This document shows, piece after piece, positions 15,565-22,872 of a stretch of 39,142 nt of DNA. This DNA comes from Clostridiales bacterium. GTDB taxonomy: Bacteria > Bacillota > Clostridia > Oscillospirales > Ruminococcaceae. Where the stretch lies: NCBI GenBank assembly GCA_019423685.1, contig JAHZAY010000015.1:1-39142 (forward strand). Reading direction: 5' to 3'. Every line of letters begins with the position of its first letter. Position 1 is the stretch's first letter. A model generated the notes under the pieces. That model was given only the letters and a program-made list of their open reading frames with translations, was not told where the DNA came from and did no database searches. Both the position numbers and the translations under genes were made by a program.

Positions 15565-16521
15565 TTATGCGTTGACCATCAGGCACATGTAGATGATCTG
15601 GAATACCAGCATCAGGATGGAAGGGATGACCTGCATCTTGATGATGGAATATTTGTTCTTGACCTCCAGGTAGATACCGGGAACGATGTTGAAGTTTGCA
15701 GCCATTGGGGTGAGCAGGGTGCCGCAGTAGCCGCAGGTCATTGCCAGCGTTACCATGTACAGCGGATTTGCGCCCTGGCTGATAACAAACGGAACACCGA
15801 TACCGACAGTCATAACGGTGATCGCGGCGAAGGCGTTGCCCATGATGATGGTGAACAGCGCCATGCCGACAGCGTACGCGATGATGCCGATGTAGACGTT
15901 GTTGGCAGGGATGATGGCGCCGAAAACGTTGGAGAACGCATCACCAACACCGGCCTCGGTGAAGACCGCGCCCAGGCAGGTCAGCAGCAGAGGCATGATG
16001 TAGGTAGGACCGGTCATATCCAGGAAGCGGCGGCCCTCCTCCAGGAAGGTCATTGCCTTGTTCTCGCGGTTCCAGATAACCAGCAGGATGACGCCGACGA
16101 TGGTCGCAAACAGCGAGCCGAGCAGCGAGCTCCAGCCGGAGAGGAAGACGGAGATCAGGATGGAGAATACACCGGCGCCGAACGCTGGGATAAAGATCTT
16201 CATACCGATCTTCTTAAAGTTCTTCTGCTGTTCCTCTTTGGTTGCGGATTCCAGATTGCCGCGTTTTACCATGCTCAGCGCAGCAGGGACGCTGACGATG
16301 GCGACGATGATGCCGCTTGCGATTGCAGGCAGCCACTGGCCGAACGCGACAACGATGCCCAGCGCGAACCAGAAGCATCCGGTTGGAATGTAGTGTTTAT
16401 TGGCTTTTACCATCCACGCTCTGACGCCGCAGTACATGCAGAAGAGGCCGGACAGGATGTACATGATCTGTACAAGCTTGTCGGAGATGGTGTAATCAGC
16501 GCTCATAAAGTAAGATAACAT
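15565..16521 (-). CDS. DUF979-family permease subunit
   Basis: A 318-residue polytopic membrane protein with about nine hydrophobic segments. It is recognised as DUF979 by its pairing with DUF969 immediately upstream, by motifs such as GNAFAAITVMTVGIGVPFV and CGYCGTLLTPMAANFN, and by its association with pyroglutamyl peptidase. The DUF969/DUF979 pair is thought to form a transporter. I infer that the cargo is pyroglutamate or small peptides, from the operon only. AAGGGGG lies before the ATG; the gap to the preceding gene is 20 bases. Confidence 0.82.
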   Translation of the reverse strand: MLSYFMSADYTISDKLVQIMYILSGLFCMYCGVRAWMVKANKHYIPTGCFWFALGIVVAFGQWLPAIASGIIVAIVSVPAALSMVKRGNLESATKEEQQKNFKKIGMKIFIPAFGAGVFSILISVFLSGWSSLLGSLFATIVGVILLVIWNRENKAMTFLEEGRRFLDMTGPTYIMPLLLTCLGAVFTEAGVGDAFSNVFGAIIPANNVYIGIIAYAVGMALFTIIMGNAFAAITVMTVGIGVPFVISQGANPLYMVTLAMTCGYCGTLLTPMAANFNIVPGIYLEVKNKYSIIKMQVIPSILMLVFQIIYMCLMVNA

Positions 16522-16541
16522 CTGATTGTGTCCCCCTTCCG

Positions 16542-17243
16542 CTAGTTGGCAGCCTTGGCATCTTTCGTGTAGATGTCAGGGTAATGTTTCTTGATCTGGT
16601 GCTTGTCGACGATGATGGTCTGGGTCGCGTTGACGATGGCGGCGAAGATGGCAACCGGGATCTGAACAACAACGATCTGCATAACGTCGACCTCGTAGCC
16701 GATGGAAAGCAGGGTGGACTGAATCAGCAGGACGGAGGAGTTGGCCGCAAACAGGCACTGACCGAAGAAGTTGGAAACGTTGGAATTCTTGCCGTACAGG
16801 GCCTTGATGGTCTCCTCGTGTTCCGGATCGATGTCATAGCCGTGCGCTTCGATGATACCGGTGGTCATAGGCATCAGGATTGGACGGACAAAGCTGGTGA
16901 TGCCGGTGATCGGGATCTTGAAGATGATGCACAGCTGGTCGATGACGCCCCAGATGGCGATCAGCATACCGGAGGTCAGGCCCTTGATCTTGCGGATCAG
17001 GTCGGCGGCAGCTTCCTTCAAGCCGTTGCGCTCCAGGGTGCCGGTCAGGATCATCAGGATGATGGTGATCAGCTGGCTGCGGCTGGAGACAAAGTTGGTG
17101 CCGATGATCTCCAGCAGGTCAACCACGTTGATGCTGCCAGCGATTGCGGTGACGACGGCGGAGACAAAGATGATGGCGATCGGTTCGAGTTTAATGGCGA
17201 AGCCCACAATTACGACAAGCACGCCAAGTAAACACCAATACAT
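16542..17243 (-). CDS. DUF969-family permease subunit
   Basis: A 233-residue membrane protein and first gene of the peptidase operon. Several hydrophobic helices surround GTLERNGLKEAAADLIRKI (~residues 62-80) and the FFGQCLFAANSSVLLIQ stretch (~160-176) typical of DUF969. It is the expected partner of the DUF979 protein encoded next. AAGGGG precedes the ATG. Upstream lies a promoter whose first transcribed bases form a long palindrome, so this is probably the control point of the operon. Confidence 0.82.
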   Translation of the reverse strand: MYWCLLGVLVVIVGFAIKLEPIAIIFVSAVVTAIAGSINVVDLLEIIGTNFVSSRSQLITIILMILTGTLERNGLKEAAADLIRKIKGLTSGMLIAIWGVIDQLCIIFKIPITGITSFVRPILMPMTTGIIEAHGYDIDPEHEETIKALYGKNSNVSNFFGQCLFAANSSVLLIQSTLLSIGYEVDVMQIVVVQIPVAIFAAIVNATQTIIVDKHQIKKHYPDIYTKDAKAAN

Positions 17244-17264
17244 AAAAACACCCCTTCATTAAAA

Positions 17265-17293
17265 ATTTAAAAGCAGCTGAAGCTTTTACTTCA
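17265..17293 (-). terminator. Terminator-like hairpin in the DUF969 leader
   Basis: On the minus strand GCTGAAG-TAAAAG-CTTCAGC is followed by TGCTTTTAAATTTTT, placed between the palindrome and the start codon. It looks like a weak attenuator. Confidence 0.45.
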
Positions 17294-17321
17294 GCATAAA
17301 GATTGCCGGCAATCTTTATGC
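17294..17321 (-). promoter_or_regulatory. 28-base perfect palindrome at the start of the DUF969 operon
   Basis: Arms GCATAAAGATTGCC and GGCAATCTTTATGC form a perfect 28-base palindrome, about 12 bases downstream of the -10 element. It could be an operator (RpiR is the local candidate) or a 5' stem-loop in the mRNA. Confidence 0.75.
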
Positions 17322-17332
17322 TTTCTTACTGT

Positions 17333-17361
17333 ATTATATAACAAAAATGACGCAAAAACAA
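17333..17361 (-). promoter_or_regulatory. Promoter of the DUF969-pcp operon
   Basis: Minus-strand TTGTTT (17356-17361) and TATAAT (17333-17338), spacer 17. The -35 is poor, which would suit an activated promoter. Confidence 0.6.
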
Positions 17362-17727
17362 GATAAATTTACCAAATTATGTATTTTTTATGAATTTGTC
17401 AAAACCGTATCCTTAAATTTTCCATTATGGAAAAAAATAAAGAGGATAAAACAAAATTTATCTACTTTAGTTGGGTAAAGTAACGAAAACTTAAGAGAAA
17501 AAAGAAACTTTCAATGTCCAAGATATGAATAATTGCGGTGCTGGAGCGTCAGCTTTTGGCTTTTTTGCAAGGAAATAATGAGATCTTGTCCGGGCATGAT
17601 ATTCGCTTTTTCTCTGCAAAATTTCTCAAAAAGAAGGCAGAAAAACGAGAGAAAAAGAAAGCAGATACTTTTAGAATTGGTGCGAATATGTTATAGAATG
17701 ATTGAGATAAAGTAAGCGCACAGAAAA
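17362..17727. other. AT-rich gene-free stretch
   Basis: No gene with a ribosome site is seen between the DUF969 promoter and the CobW terminator. A 17-codon frame at 17527 has no ribosome binding site and I do not call it. Confidence 0.5.
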
Positions 17728-17749
17728 ACGGCCTCCCGAAGGAGGCCGT
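17724..17749 (-). terminator. Terminator after the CobW gene
   Basis: A stem ACGGCCTCC / GGAGGCCGT closes a 4-base loop. On the minus strand it is followed by TTTT. Confidence 0.8.
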
Positions 17750-17799
17750 GAAAGGGTAAAGTATTTGGAGAGATTTAAAGGAGAGCAAAAACGACCGAA

Positions 17800-18699
17800 C
17801 TAGTCGTGCAGCTGCATGGGGAGCCCGATCAATTCATTCCAGCTTTCCTTAAGCGGTTCGGAGAGCGCATGTCCGATCTTGGAGATGAAGATTAACCGCG
17901 AAGAGCTGTGCGCCTGGCAGGGGGAAAAGTGGATTCTTGCGCCGACCACATCCACCTGATTCCATCCATTTTCAAACAGGCAGAAGCCTTTGATGCGGTA
18001 GGTCTCGGGGATAAAGCGGGTGAGAAAGGCAGCGATCTTGTCGCGCTCCAGCTTTTCCGGGCAGTTGAGAACGATGGAGTCCGGGAGCCGTCCGACATCT
18101 TCGGCTTCCTCGCTGCTGGTGTGGTGGGCCAGCAGGTCACGTTCGAGCAGTTCCAGACTGAAGCCGCCATACGAGCAGCTGACGATCTCACAGTCGGGAT
18201 TGATGCGCCGAATTTGTGCTTTGAGCATGCCGAGCAGCTCCGGTGCAACCAGGTCCGCCTTGTTGATGACGGCCATGTGGCAGTGGGCAAGCTGGCGTTT
18301 GACCATCTCGACGTCCTGAATCTGTTCCATAAAGTTGTCCGCATCGATGAGGCAGATGACGCCTTGCAGGGCGCAGTGGGGGTTGGATTCAAGAATCTTG
18401 CAGATGTGGGCGGGATCGGAGAGACCGGAAACTTCGACGAAGATCATCTCAGGAGCTTTTTGTGTCATCTGTTCGAGCGCATCGGCCAGCTTGTCTTCTC
18501 CGCAGGAACACTGCATCGAGCCGTTATCGAGCGCTTCAATTTCAATGGGCTCATCGTCCGAGTGGAGCAGCACAGGTTCGGTGAAGATGACGCCGAGGCT
18601 GCGGTCTGGATTTTGCCGCAGAATGGAGAGAAGAGCGGTGGTTTTACCGGAGCCTACAAAGCCGGCCAGGCAATATAAAGGAATGAGCGATTCTAACAT
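17800..18699 (-). CDS. CobW/COG0523-family GTPase (putative metal chaperone)
   Basis: A 299-residue P-loop GTPase. Walker A is GFVGSGKTT (~residues 13-21), the switch region VEVSGLSDP follows near 90, and the guanine-specific NKADL lies near 146. COG0523 proteins deliver metals (Zn, Co, others) to client enzymes. Their usual metal motif is CxCC; here the corresponding place reads MQCSCGED, with glycine for the last cysteine. The start is placed at MLESLIPL because GGAGG lies 8 bases upstream; the alternative start 15 bases earlier would contain that site. It is divergent from the phosphotransferase gene, with back-to-back promoters. Confidence 0.88.
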   Translation of the reverse strand: MLESLIPLYCLAGFVGSGKTTALLSILRQNPDRSLGVIFTEPVLLHSDDEPIEIEALDNGSMQCSCGEDKLADALEQMTQKAPEMIFVEVSGLSDPAHICKILESNPHCALQGVICLIDADNFMEQIQDVEMVKRQLAHCHMAVINKADLVAPELLGMLKAQIRRINPDCEIVSCSYGGFSLELLERDLLAHHTSSEEAEDVGRLPDSIVLNCPEKLERDKIAAFLTRFIPETYRIKGFCLFENGWNQVDVVGARIHFSPCQAHSSSRLIFISKIGHALSEPLKESWNELIGLPMQLHD

Positions 18700-18811
18700 C
18701 AGGAATGCCTCCAATCATTTACAGGATATCGGGATTACCAATGCATATTACGAAGCATGGGCAGATGATCCTTCAAAAAAACAAATATAAAAAATTGCTT
18801 TTTATGAAATC

Positions 18812-18840
18812 AGTTTACTTTGATTCGACAGGAATGTCAA
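18812..18840 (-). promoter_or_regulatory. CobW gene promoter
   Basis: Minus-strand TTGACA (18835-18840) and TAAACT (18812-18817), spacer 17. Its -35 lies 10 bases from the -35 of the divergent promoter. Confidence 0.6.
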
Positions 18841-18850
18841 GGGCGCCAAC

Positions 18851-18879
18851 TTGCACGCCAGATGAAAATTCGCTATAAT
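18851..18879 (+). promoter_or_regulatory. Promoter of the phosphotransferase gene
   Basis: TTGCAC (18851-18856) and TATAAT (18874-18879), spacer 17. A ~145-base leader follows that can form a stem AAGGGA/TCCCTT near 18922-18938 and a CGTCC/GGACG pairing near 18960-18987. I recognise no riboswitch class in it. Confidence 0.75.
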
Positions 18880-19032
18880 AAGGCAAATTAAGCGCGGCCC
18901 CGCTGAAAAAAACTTTTTATAAGGGAGCTTGTCCCTTAAAAGAAAGATCAGGCGGAAAGCGTCCGGAAAGGGATATGCCGAATGGACGGATATGTATGCG
19001 ATCAAAAGAACAGATAAAAAGGAGGGCTGGAT

Positions 19033-19944
19033 GTGGAAAAGGTTGAGCAGCTGGCGCACAGACTAGGGTGTACAGTAGTAAAAAAGGTGGAAAGAGGCTG
19101 GTCGAGCGACGGCAAGTTTTTGCTGTGCAGGGGCGGTAAACGATTCTTGTTGCGGTTGTCCGAAATTGGGATGGAGCAAAAAAGGCGCGGCGAGTTTGAG
19201 AGGATTGCATGGTTGTCCGAACAGGGGCTGCCAGTCCCCAGAGCAATCTGCTGCGGAAGTTGGGAGCAAGGGTTCTACCAGTTACTGGAATGGATTGAGG
19301 GGGAAGATCTGCGCGAGGTACTGCCGGGCCTTACCGCAGATGAGCAGTACCGTTTGGGGGTTGAGGCCAGCAGAATCCTGCGAAAACTGCACACCCTGCC
19401 GCTCAACCCCGACCAGGCCAGGAGCGCTTCATGGCAGCGGGAGAAGATTTTGCGCCGGATGCAGGAGTATGAGGACAGCGGCGTGAGGATGCAGGGTGAC
19501 CGGCAGGCGGTGCGCTTTGTGCGGGAGAAGGTCGAGCTGGTGGGGGCGCGCCCATCGGTGTGGTGCCACGGCGACTACCATGCAGGCAACCTCATCTACA
19601 TGCCAAAAGGTGAGGTCGCCGTCATCGATTTCAACCGGATGTGCGCAGTTGACCCGTACGAGGAGTTCTACAAAGTGCAGCTGTTTGACCGCGAGGACAG
19701 CATCCCCTTTGCTGTGGGGCGTCTGGATGGATTTTTTGAGGGGAAAGTGCCGGACTCGTTTTGGCCTGTGCAGAAGCTGTATTCCCTTTATGCGTCCTTG
19801 TACAGCATATTGTGGGCAATCCCTTTTGGAGAACAGGAGGTTGCCGGCATGCGCAGGCGCTATGAGGATGCCCTCAACAGCTATGCGGATCTTTCTTCCT
19901 CGATTCCGCAGTGGTATGCGGCGTACAAGCGGGGGGAAAAATAA
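19033..19944 (+). CDS. APH-type phosphotransferase family protein
   Basis: A 303-residue protein of the aminoglycoside phosphotransferase / choline kinase fold. The catalytic loop CHGDYHAGNLIY (Brenner-type HxDxxxxN, ~residues 178-189) and the metal-binding VIDFNRM (~197-203) are both present. An N-lobe with LLRLSE, holding the expected nucleotide-binding strands, precedes them. Family substrates include small alcohols, amino sugars, homoserine and methylthioribose; none is indicated here. The start is GTG, with GGAGGG 6 bases before it. An ATG two bases earlier is out of frame. Confidence 0.85.
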   Translation: MEKVEQLAHRLGCTVVKKVERGWSSDGKFLLCRGGKRFLLRLSEIGMEQKRRGEFERIAWLSEQGLPVPRAICCGSWEQGFYQLLEWIEGEDLREVLPGLTADEQYRLGVEASRILRKLHTLPLNPDQARSASWQREKILRRMQEYEDSGVRMQGDRQAVRFVREKVELVGARPSVWCHGDYHAGNLIYMPKGEVAVIDFNRMCAVDPYEEFYKVQLFDREDSIPFAVGRLDGFFEGKVPDSFWPVQKLYSLYASLYSILWAIPFGEQEVAGMRRRYEDALNSYADLSSSIPQWYAAYKRGEK

Positions 19945-20034
19945 GCGTAAGCGGTTGAAGGCAGCCTTTTTTAAGGAGAAGAGGCAAGGAAATTTTGTGT
20001 TGGGTCTCGATTTCATTGCCCTGAGAAAACCGGG

Positions 20035-20463
20035 TTAAAGCAGCAGATAAGCGAGGGCGAGCATCAAGCTGCGGTCGGTTTTTTCGCCCCAGAGGATGAA
20101 CAGCAGGCCGAGGAGCAACAGCTTATCCTGGTCGAGGTGCAGCACATCCAAAATGGGGGAGAGGACGCCGTCGGTTTGTGTCTGCTGTGTCTGTTGGACA
20201 CTGCTTTGCTGTGGGGGGTGCGGTGTGTTTGCTGCCTCCTGCACCTCTTTTGTTTGCGCTTTTTCCGGCTCAGAGGGGGCGGATGCTTCGCGGTGTTCGG
20301 TGTGCCCGTCCTGTTCCTGGTTTTGTGCAAAGAAGGAGGGTGCGCGGGGGGAATTGTGCACCACCTCCTGCGAGCGGCGCTGCATCTGCCGCACCCGCTC
20401 CACCGCCTCCTGCTGCATTTTGCGCAGCTCCTCCGGGGTGTACCGCTTGTTCTCCCAACGCAT
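20035..20463 (-). CDS. Low-complexity protein with hydrophobic C-terminal segment (trio gene 3)
   Basis: A 142-residue protein that I do not recognise by name. Residues 1-35 are charged and likely helical (RYTPEELRKMQQEAVERVRQM). Residues ~38-100 are a Gln/Pro/Ser-rich linker (several QQ and TQ runs). The end, after LDVLHLDQDKLLLLGLLFILWG, is strongly hydrophobic and finishes ALAYLLL. Small clostridial proteins with D-x-LLLLxLLxLL endings are often found among sporulation-linked genes; that link is inference. It follows the repeat protein on the same strand with a 29-base gap and probably shares its mRNA. Confidence 0.65.
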   Translation of the reverse strand: MRWENKRYTPEELRKMQQEAVERVRQMQRRSQEVVHNSPRAPSFFAQNQEQDGHTEHREASAPSEPEKAQTKEVQEAANTPHPPQQSSVQQTQQTQTDGVLSPILDVLHLDQDKLLLLGLLFILWGEKTDRSLMLALAYLLL

Positions 20464-20492
20464 CGTCGCTTCCTCCTTTCAGTTTGGTGTTT

Positions 20493-21185
20493 TTATCCGA
20501 TCAGGCCGGACAACAGGCCGCTCTCCTTGATTGCTGGGAGCAGTTGAATCAGCTGCATGACGCGGATGGCGTCGTCCACCCGCTTGGCGCGTTCAGGAGA
20601 GAGCAGCGGGCGCAGCGCGCGCAGCAGGTCAAGCCCGGGGCTGGGGCGGTTGAGCAGCTGCATGGCCTGCTGTACCTTTACAATTGCCGCCATATCGATG
20701 GGAGGGGCGGAGTTCCCCTGCGGTGACTGCGAATTGCCCAGTGCTCCCAGCAACGACGCGAGATTGGGCCCCTGCTGAGAGGCGTTGCTTTGTTGCAGCT
20801 GGTTTAGCAGGGCGCCGAGGTTAGGTCCGCCATTCTGGCCATTATTTTGCTGGTTTTGAGAGGACAGTCCCTGTTGCAGCTGGTTTAGCAGGGCGCCGAG
20901 GTCAGGTCCGCTATTCTGGCTGTTATTTTGCTGGCTTTGAGAGGACAGTCCCTGTTGCAGCTGGTTTAGCAGAGCGTCGAGGTCAGGCCCGCCATTCTGG
21001 CTGTTATTTTGCTGGTTTTGGGAGGACAGTCCCTGTTGCAGCTGGTTTAGCAGGGCACCGAGGTTAGGTCCGCCATTTTGAGTTTGGTTTTGTTGATTAG
21101 GTGGCGACTGCGCGGCCTGTTGGAGGAGACCGAGCAGCGCGTTGATGTCCGGGCCCTGTGCCTGGTTTTGCTGATTTTGCGCCAT
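20493..21185 (-). CDS. Gln/Asn-rich tandem-repeat protein (trio gene 2)
   Basis: A 230-residue protein with six copies of the short helical module GP[DN][LI]xxLLxxLxQ. Four central copies belong to a 27-residue unit with linker GLSSQNQQNN. Residues ~165-230 are repeat-free and hydrophobic/charged (LLRALRPLLSPERAKRVDDAIRV then LIQLLPAIKES). That tail pattern resembles small uncharacterised clostridial proteins I associate with sporulation, which I cannot verify here. The start at MAQNQQ is supported by AGGAGG 9 bases upstream. No signal peptide or membrane helix is evident. Confidence 0.72.
   Translation of the reverse strand: MAQNQQNQAQGPDINALLGLLQQAAQSPPNQQNQTQNGGPNLGALLNQLQQGLSSQNQQNNSQNGGPDLDALLNQLQQGLSSQSQQNNSQNSGPDLGALLNQLQQGLSSQNQQNNGQNGGPNLGALLNQLQQSNASQQGPNLASLLGALGNSQSPQGNSAPPIDMAAIVKVQQAMQLLNRPSPGLDLLRALRPLLSPERAKRVDDAIRVMQLIQLLPAIKESGLLSGLIG
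20796..21080. repeat. 81-base tandem repeat inside the Gln-rich gene
   Basis: The sequence CAGCTGGTTTAGCAG recurs at 20796, 20877, 20958 and 21039, exactly 81 bases apart, in frame (27 codons). The near-identity of units suggests recent expansion and possible copy-number variation between strains. Confidence 0.93.
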
Positions 21186-21210
21186 AGATGGTCTCCTCCT
21201 TTGCATGACT

Positions 21211-21426
21211 TTATTTTAGGCGGCGCAGCAGCTGTTCGAGCAGCTGGGGATTAGTGCGAAGGTTTTGCAGGGCCTGCTGAAGTTGCTGAGTTTGTTGTGG
21301 GGAACCCAGCACGCTGTAATCGCCCGCTTCCAGGTGTGCTTGCAGCGTCTTGGGGTCGACGTTGAGGCGTTGGCCGGCAAGCTTTAAGAGCAATTCGAGT
21401 TGGGCTGGGGTGATGGATGGATTCAT
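21211..21426 (-). CDS. Small helical protein (trio gene 1)
   Basis: A 71-residue protein of two or three predicted helices (TPAQLELLLKLAGQRLNV; QQLQQALQNLRTNPQLLEQLL). Its LLxxL and QQLQQ patterns echo the modules of the repeat protein encoded 25 bases downstream. The start at MNPSITPAQ follows AAAGG at ~10 bases; longer in-frame readings lack a ribosome site. It is the first gene of a three-gene unit that reads away from the divergent phosphodiesterase. Function is unknown. Confidence 0.65.
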   Translation of the reverse strand: MNPSITPAQLELLLKLAGQRLNVDPKTLQAHLEAGDYSVLGSPQQTQQLQQALQNLRTNPQLLEQLLRRLK

Positions 21427-21568
21427 GGGATCACTGCCTTTCATTGGGTTCTGTCTGTATTTTATGCGCGGGTGAGGGAAAAATTGCGTATGAGGGGAGA
21501 TGTGGGGCATAGTTTGCCGGCTGTAACCGGTTGCTCCTCACTTTGCCGACAAAAGTTTGGAAAAAAGG

Positions 21569-21597
21569 TTGCAAAATCCTACACTTTATACGATAAT
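21569..21597 (+). promoter_or_regulatory. Promoter of the phosphodiesterase-birA-rubredoxin operon
   Basis: TTGCAA (21569-21574) and GATAAT (21592-21597), spacer 17, 27 bases before the start codon. Confidence 0.75.
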
Positions 21598-21623
21598 AGA
21601 GGGGAGTGGAAAAGAGGGATTTT

Positions 21624-22112
21624 ATGAGAATTGTCGTCATCTCCGATTCCCACGGACGCACCGATCGCGTGCGCGCGGCCATCGCACAACAGCCTCAGGC
21701 GGATCTCTTCATCTTCCTCGGGGACGGGCTGCGCGATTTTAAACAGGCCATGCGCGGTGTCCCAAAAGAGGACTGGTGTGTCTGTGGTAACTGCGATTTT
21801 GGATATGATGTGGAATATAATCTGGTCTCCTATGTGCGGGACATCAAGTTTTTCTGCACCCATGGACACCAATGGAACGTCAAACTGGGCCTTGAAGAGC
21901 TGTTGCAGCAAGCAAAGGAGAAGGGAGCGGGCGTCGTGCTGTACGGCCACACCCACCAGAGCTTCTACAAGTACTGCGACGGGATGCATGTGATGAATCC
22001 GGGCAGCATCGGAAACCCGCACGGGCCGTTTTATCCGACCTATGGCGTCATCGACATTCAGGGCAAAAATATCGTCTGCTCGATACTCAAACTGGAGGAG
22101 GAACCTGCGTGA
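21624..22112 (+). CDS. YfcE/MJ0936-family metallophosphoesterase
   Basis: A 162-residue compact metallophosphoesterase with all five family motifs: ISDSHG (8-13), GDGLRD (~39), GNCD (~62), THGH (~84) and GHTH (~115). Such proteins are di-metal phosphodiesterases of unclear physiological substrate. The start at MRIVVISDSHG is preferred over an in-frame ATG 18 bases upstream, since AGAGGG lies 5 bases before it. The stop overlaps the GTG start of birA, so the two are translationally coupled. Confidence 0.92.
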   Translation: MRIVVISDSHGRTDRVRAAIAQQPQADLFIFLGDGLRDFKQAMRGVPKEDWCVCGNCDFGYDVEYNLVSYVRDIKFFCTHGHQWNVKLGLEELLQQAKEKGAGVVLYGHTHQSFYKYCDGMHVMNPGSIGNPHGPFYPTYGVIDIQGKNIVCSILKLEEEPA

Positions 22113-22870
22113 GCCGCACCGTCATACACCTGCACGAGGTAGATTCGACCAACGAATACATCAAGCGGTGCGCCCAGCAGCTTCCCGACCGTGCAGTGGT
22201 CTACAGCGATCACCAAACTTCCGGAAAGGGAAGGCGAGGCCGCGTGTGGGAGGATGCTCCAGAGGAGAGCATGCTTGCCTCATGGATGCTCAAAGGAATA
22301 TCGGGTCAGGCACTGCAGCTGTTGCCATTTGTGGCAGGGGTAAGCGTGTTGGATGCGCTGGACAGCTTTGGAGCAGAATGTGCGCTGAAGTGGCCAAACG
22401 ATCTGCTTGCACCGGTTGCGGGCGGATACAAAAAGGTGGGCGGCATCCTCTGTGAGAGCAGGCCGGTGGAAGGGTTTGCAGTGTGCGGCATCGGAGTAAA
22501 CCTTTTGCAGGATCAAAGGAGCTTTTTGCAGAGTGGTTTGCAGGATGCGACCTCGATTGCGCAGGCGTTTGGATGCAAGCTGGATCGAGAATCGCTCATC
22601 GAGCGGATCTCGCAGTTTATCGACCAGTGGATTGGACAGGCCGGCAAGGACAGCAGTGTCCTGCTGGAGAGTGTGCAGCTGCGCTGCGTCACCCTTGGAA
22701 CCCAGGTGCGTATTCTGACCGGTCAGGGAGAGATGACCGGTTTGGCCAAAGCGATTGGGGAACAGGGAGAGCTGATCTGCCAGACCGAAAATGGAGAAAT
22801 GAAAGTCCGTGCCGGGGACGTCTCGGTGCGTGGACTTTATGGATATACACAAAAGAAAGAAGGAGATTGA
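22109..22870 (+). CDS. birA: Biotin--protein ligase without DNA-binding domain
   Basis: A 253-residue class I biotin ligase that activates biotin to biotinyl-AMP and attaches it to carboxylase carrier domains. The N-terminus goes straight into the catalytic core (EVDSTNEYIK; the GKGRRGRVWEDA biotin/ATP loop ~40-51; KWPNDLL; KVGGIL), and a C-terminal SH3-like domain follows (TGQGEMTGLAKAI...). The ~60-residue N-terminal winged helix of bifunctional BirA is missing, so it cannot repress biotin genes by itself. GTG start; its first base precedes the upstream stop TGA, giving a 4-base overlap. Confidence 0.93.
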   Translation: MSRTVIHLHEVDSTNEYIKRCAQQLPDRAVVYSDHQTSGKGRRGRVWEDAPEESMLASWMLKGISGQALQLLPFVAGVSVLDALDSFGAECALKWPNDLLAPVAGGYKKVGGILCESRPVEGFAVCGIGVNLLQDQRSFLQSGLQDATSIAQAFGCKLDRESLIERISQFIDQWIGQAGKDSSVLLESVQLRCVTLGTQVRILTGQGEMTGLAKAIGEQGELICQTENGEMKVRAGDVSVRGLYGYTQKKEGD

Positions 22871-22872
22871 AA

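Noticed and set aside
13498..16518. A 1006-codon open frame on the plus strand opposite pcp, the M29-like peptidase and DUF979
   Set aside because: It runs antisense through four recognisable genes, has no ribosome site and shows no family features; it is a codon-bias shadow.
17527..17580. A 17-codon frame starting MNNCGAGASAF
   Set aside because: No ribosome binding site and no context; too short to support.
18880..19030. Leader of the phosphotransferase gene considered as a riboswitch
   Set aside because: It has a few possible stems but none of the conserved cores of classes I could compare by eye (TPP, SAM, cobalamin).
20796..21080. Regular 81-base repeats considered as a CRISPR-like array
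   Set aside because: The units are contiguous, in frame and lie inside a coding region with its own ribosome site; there are no variable spacers.
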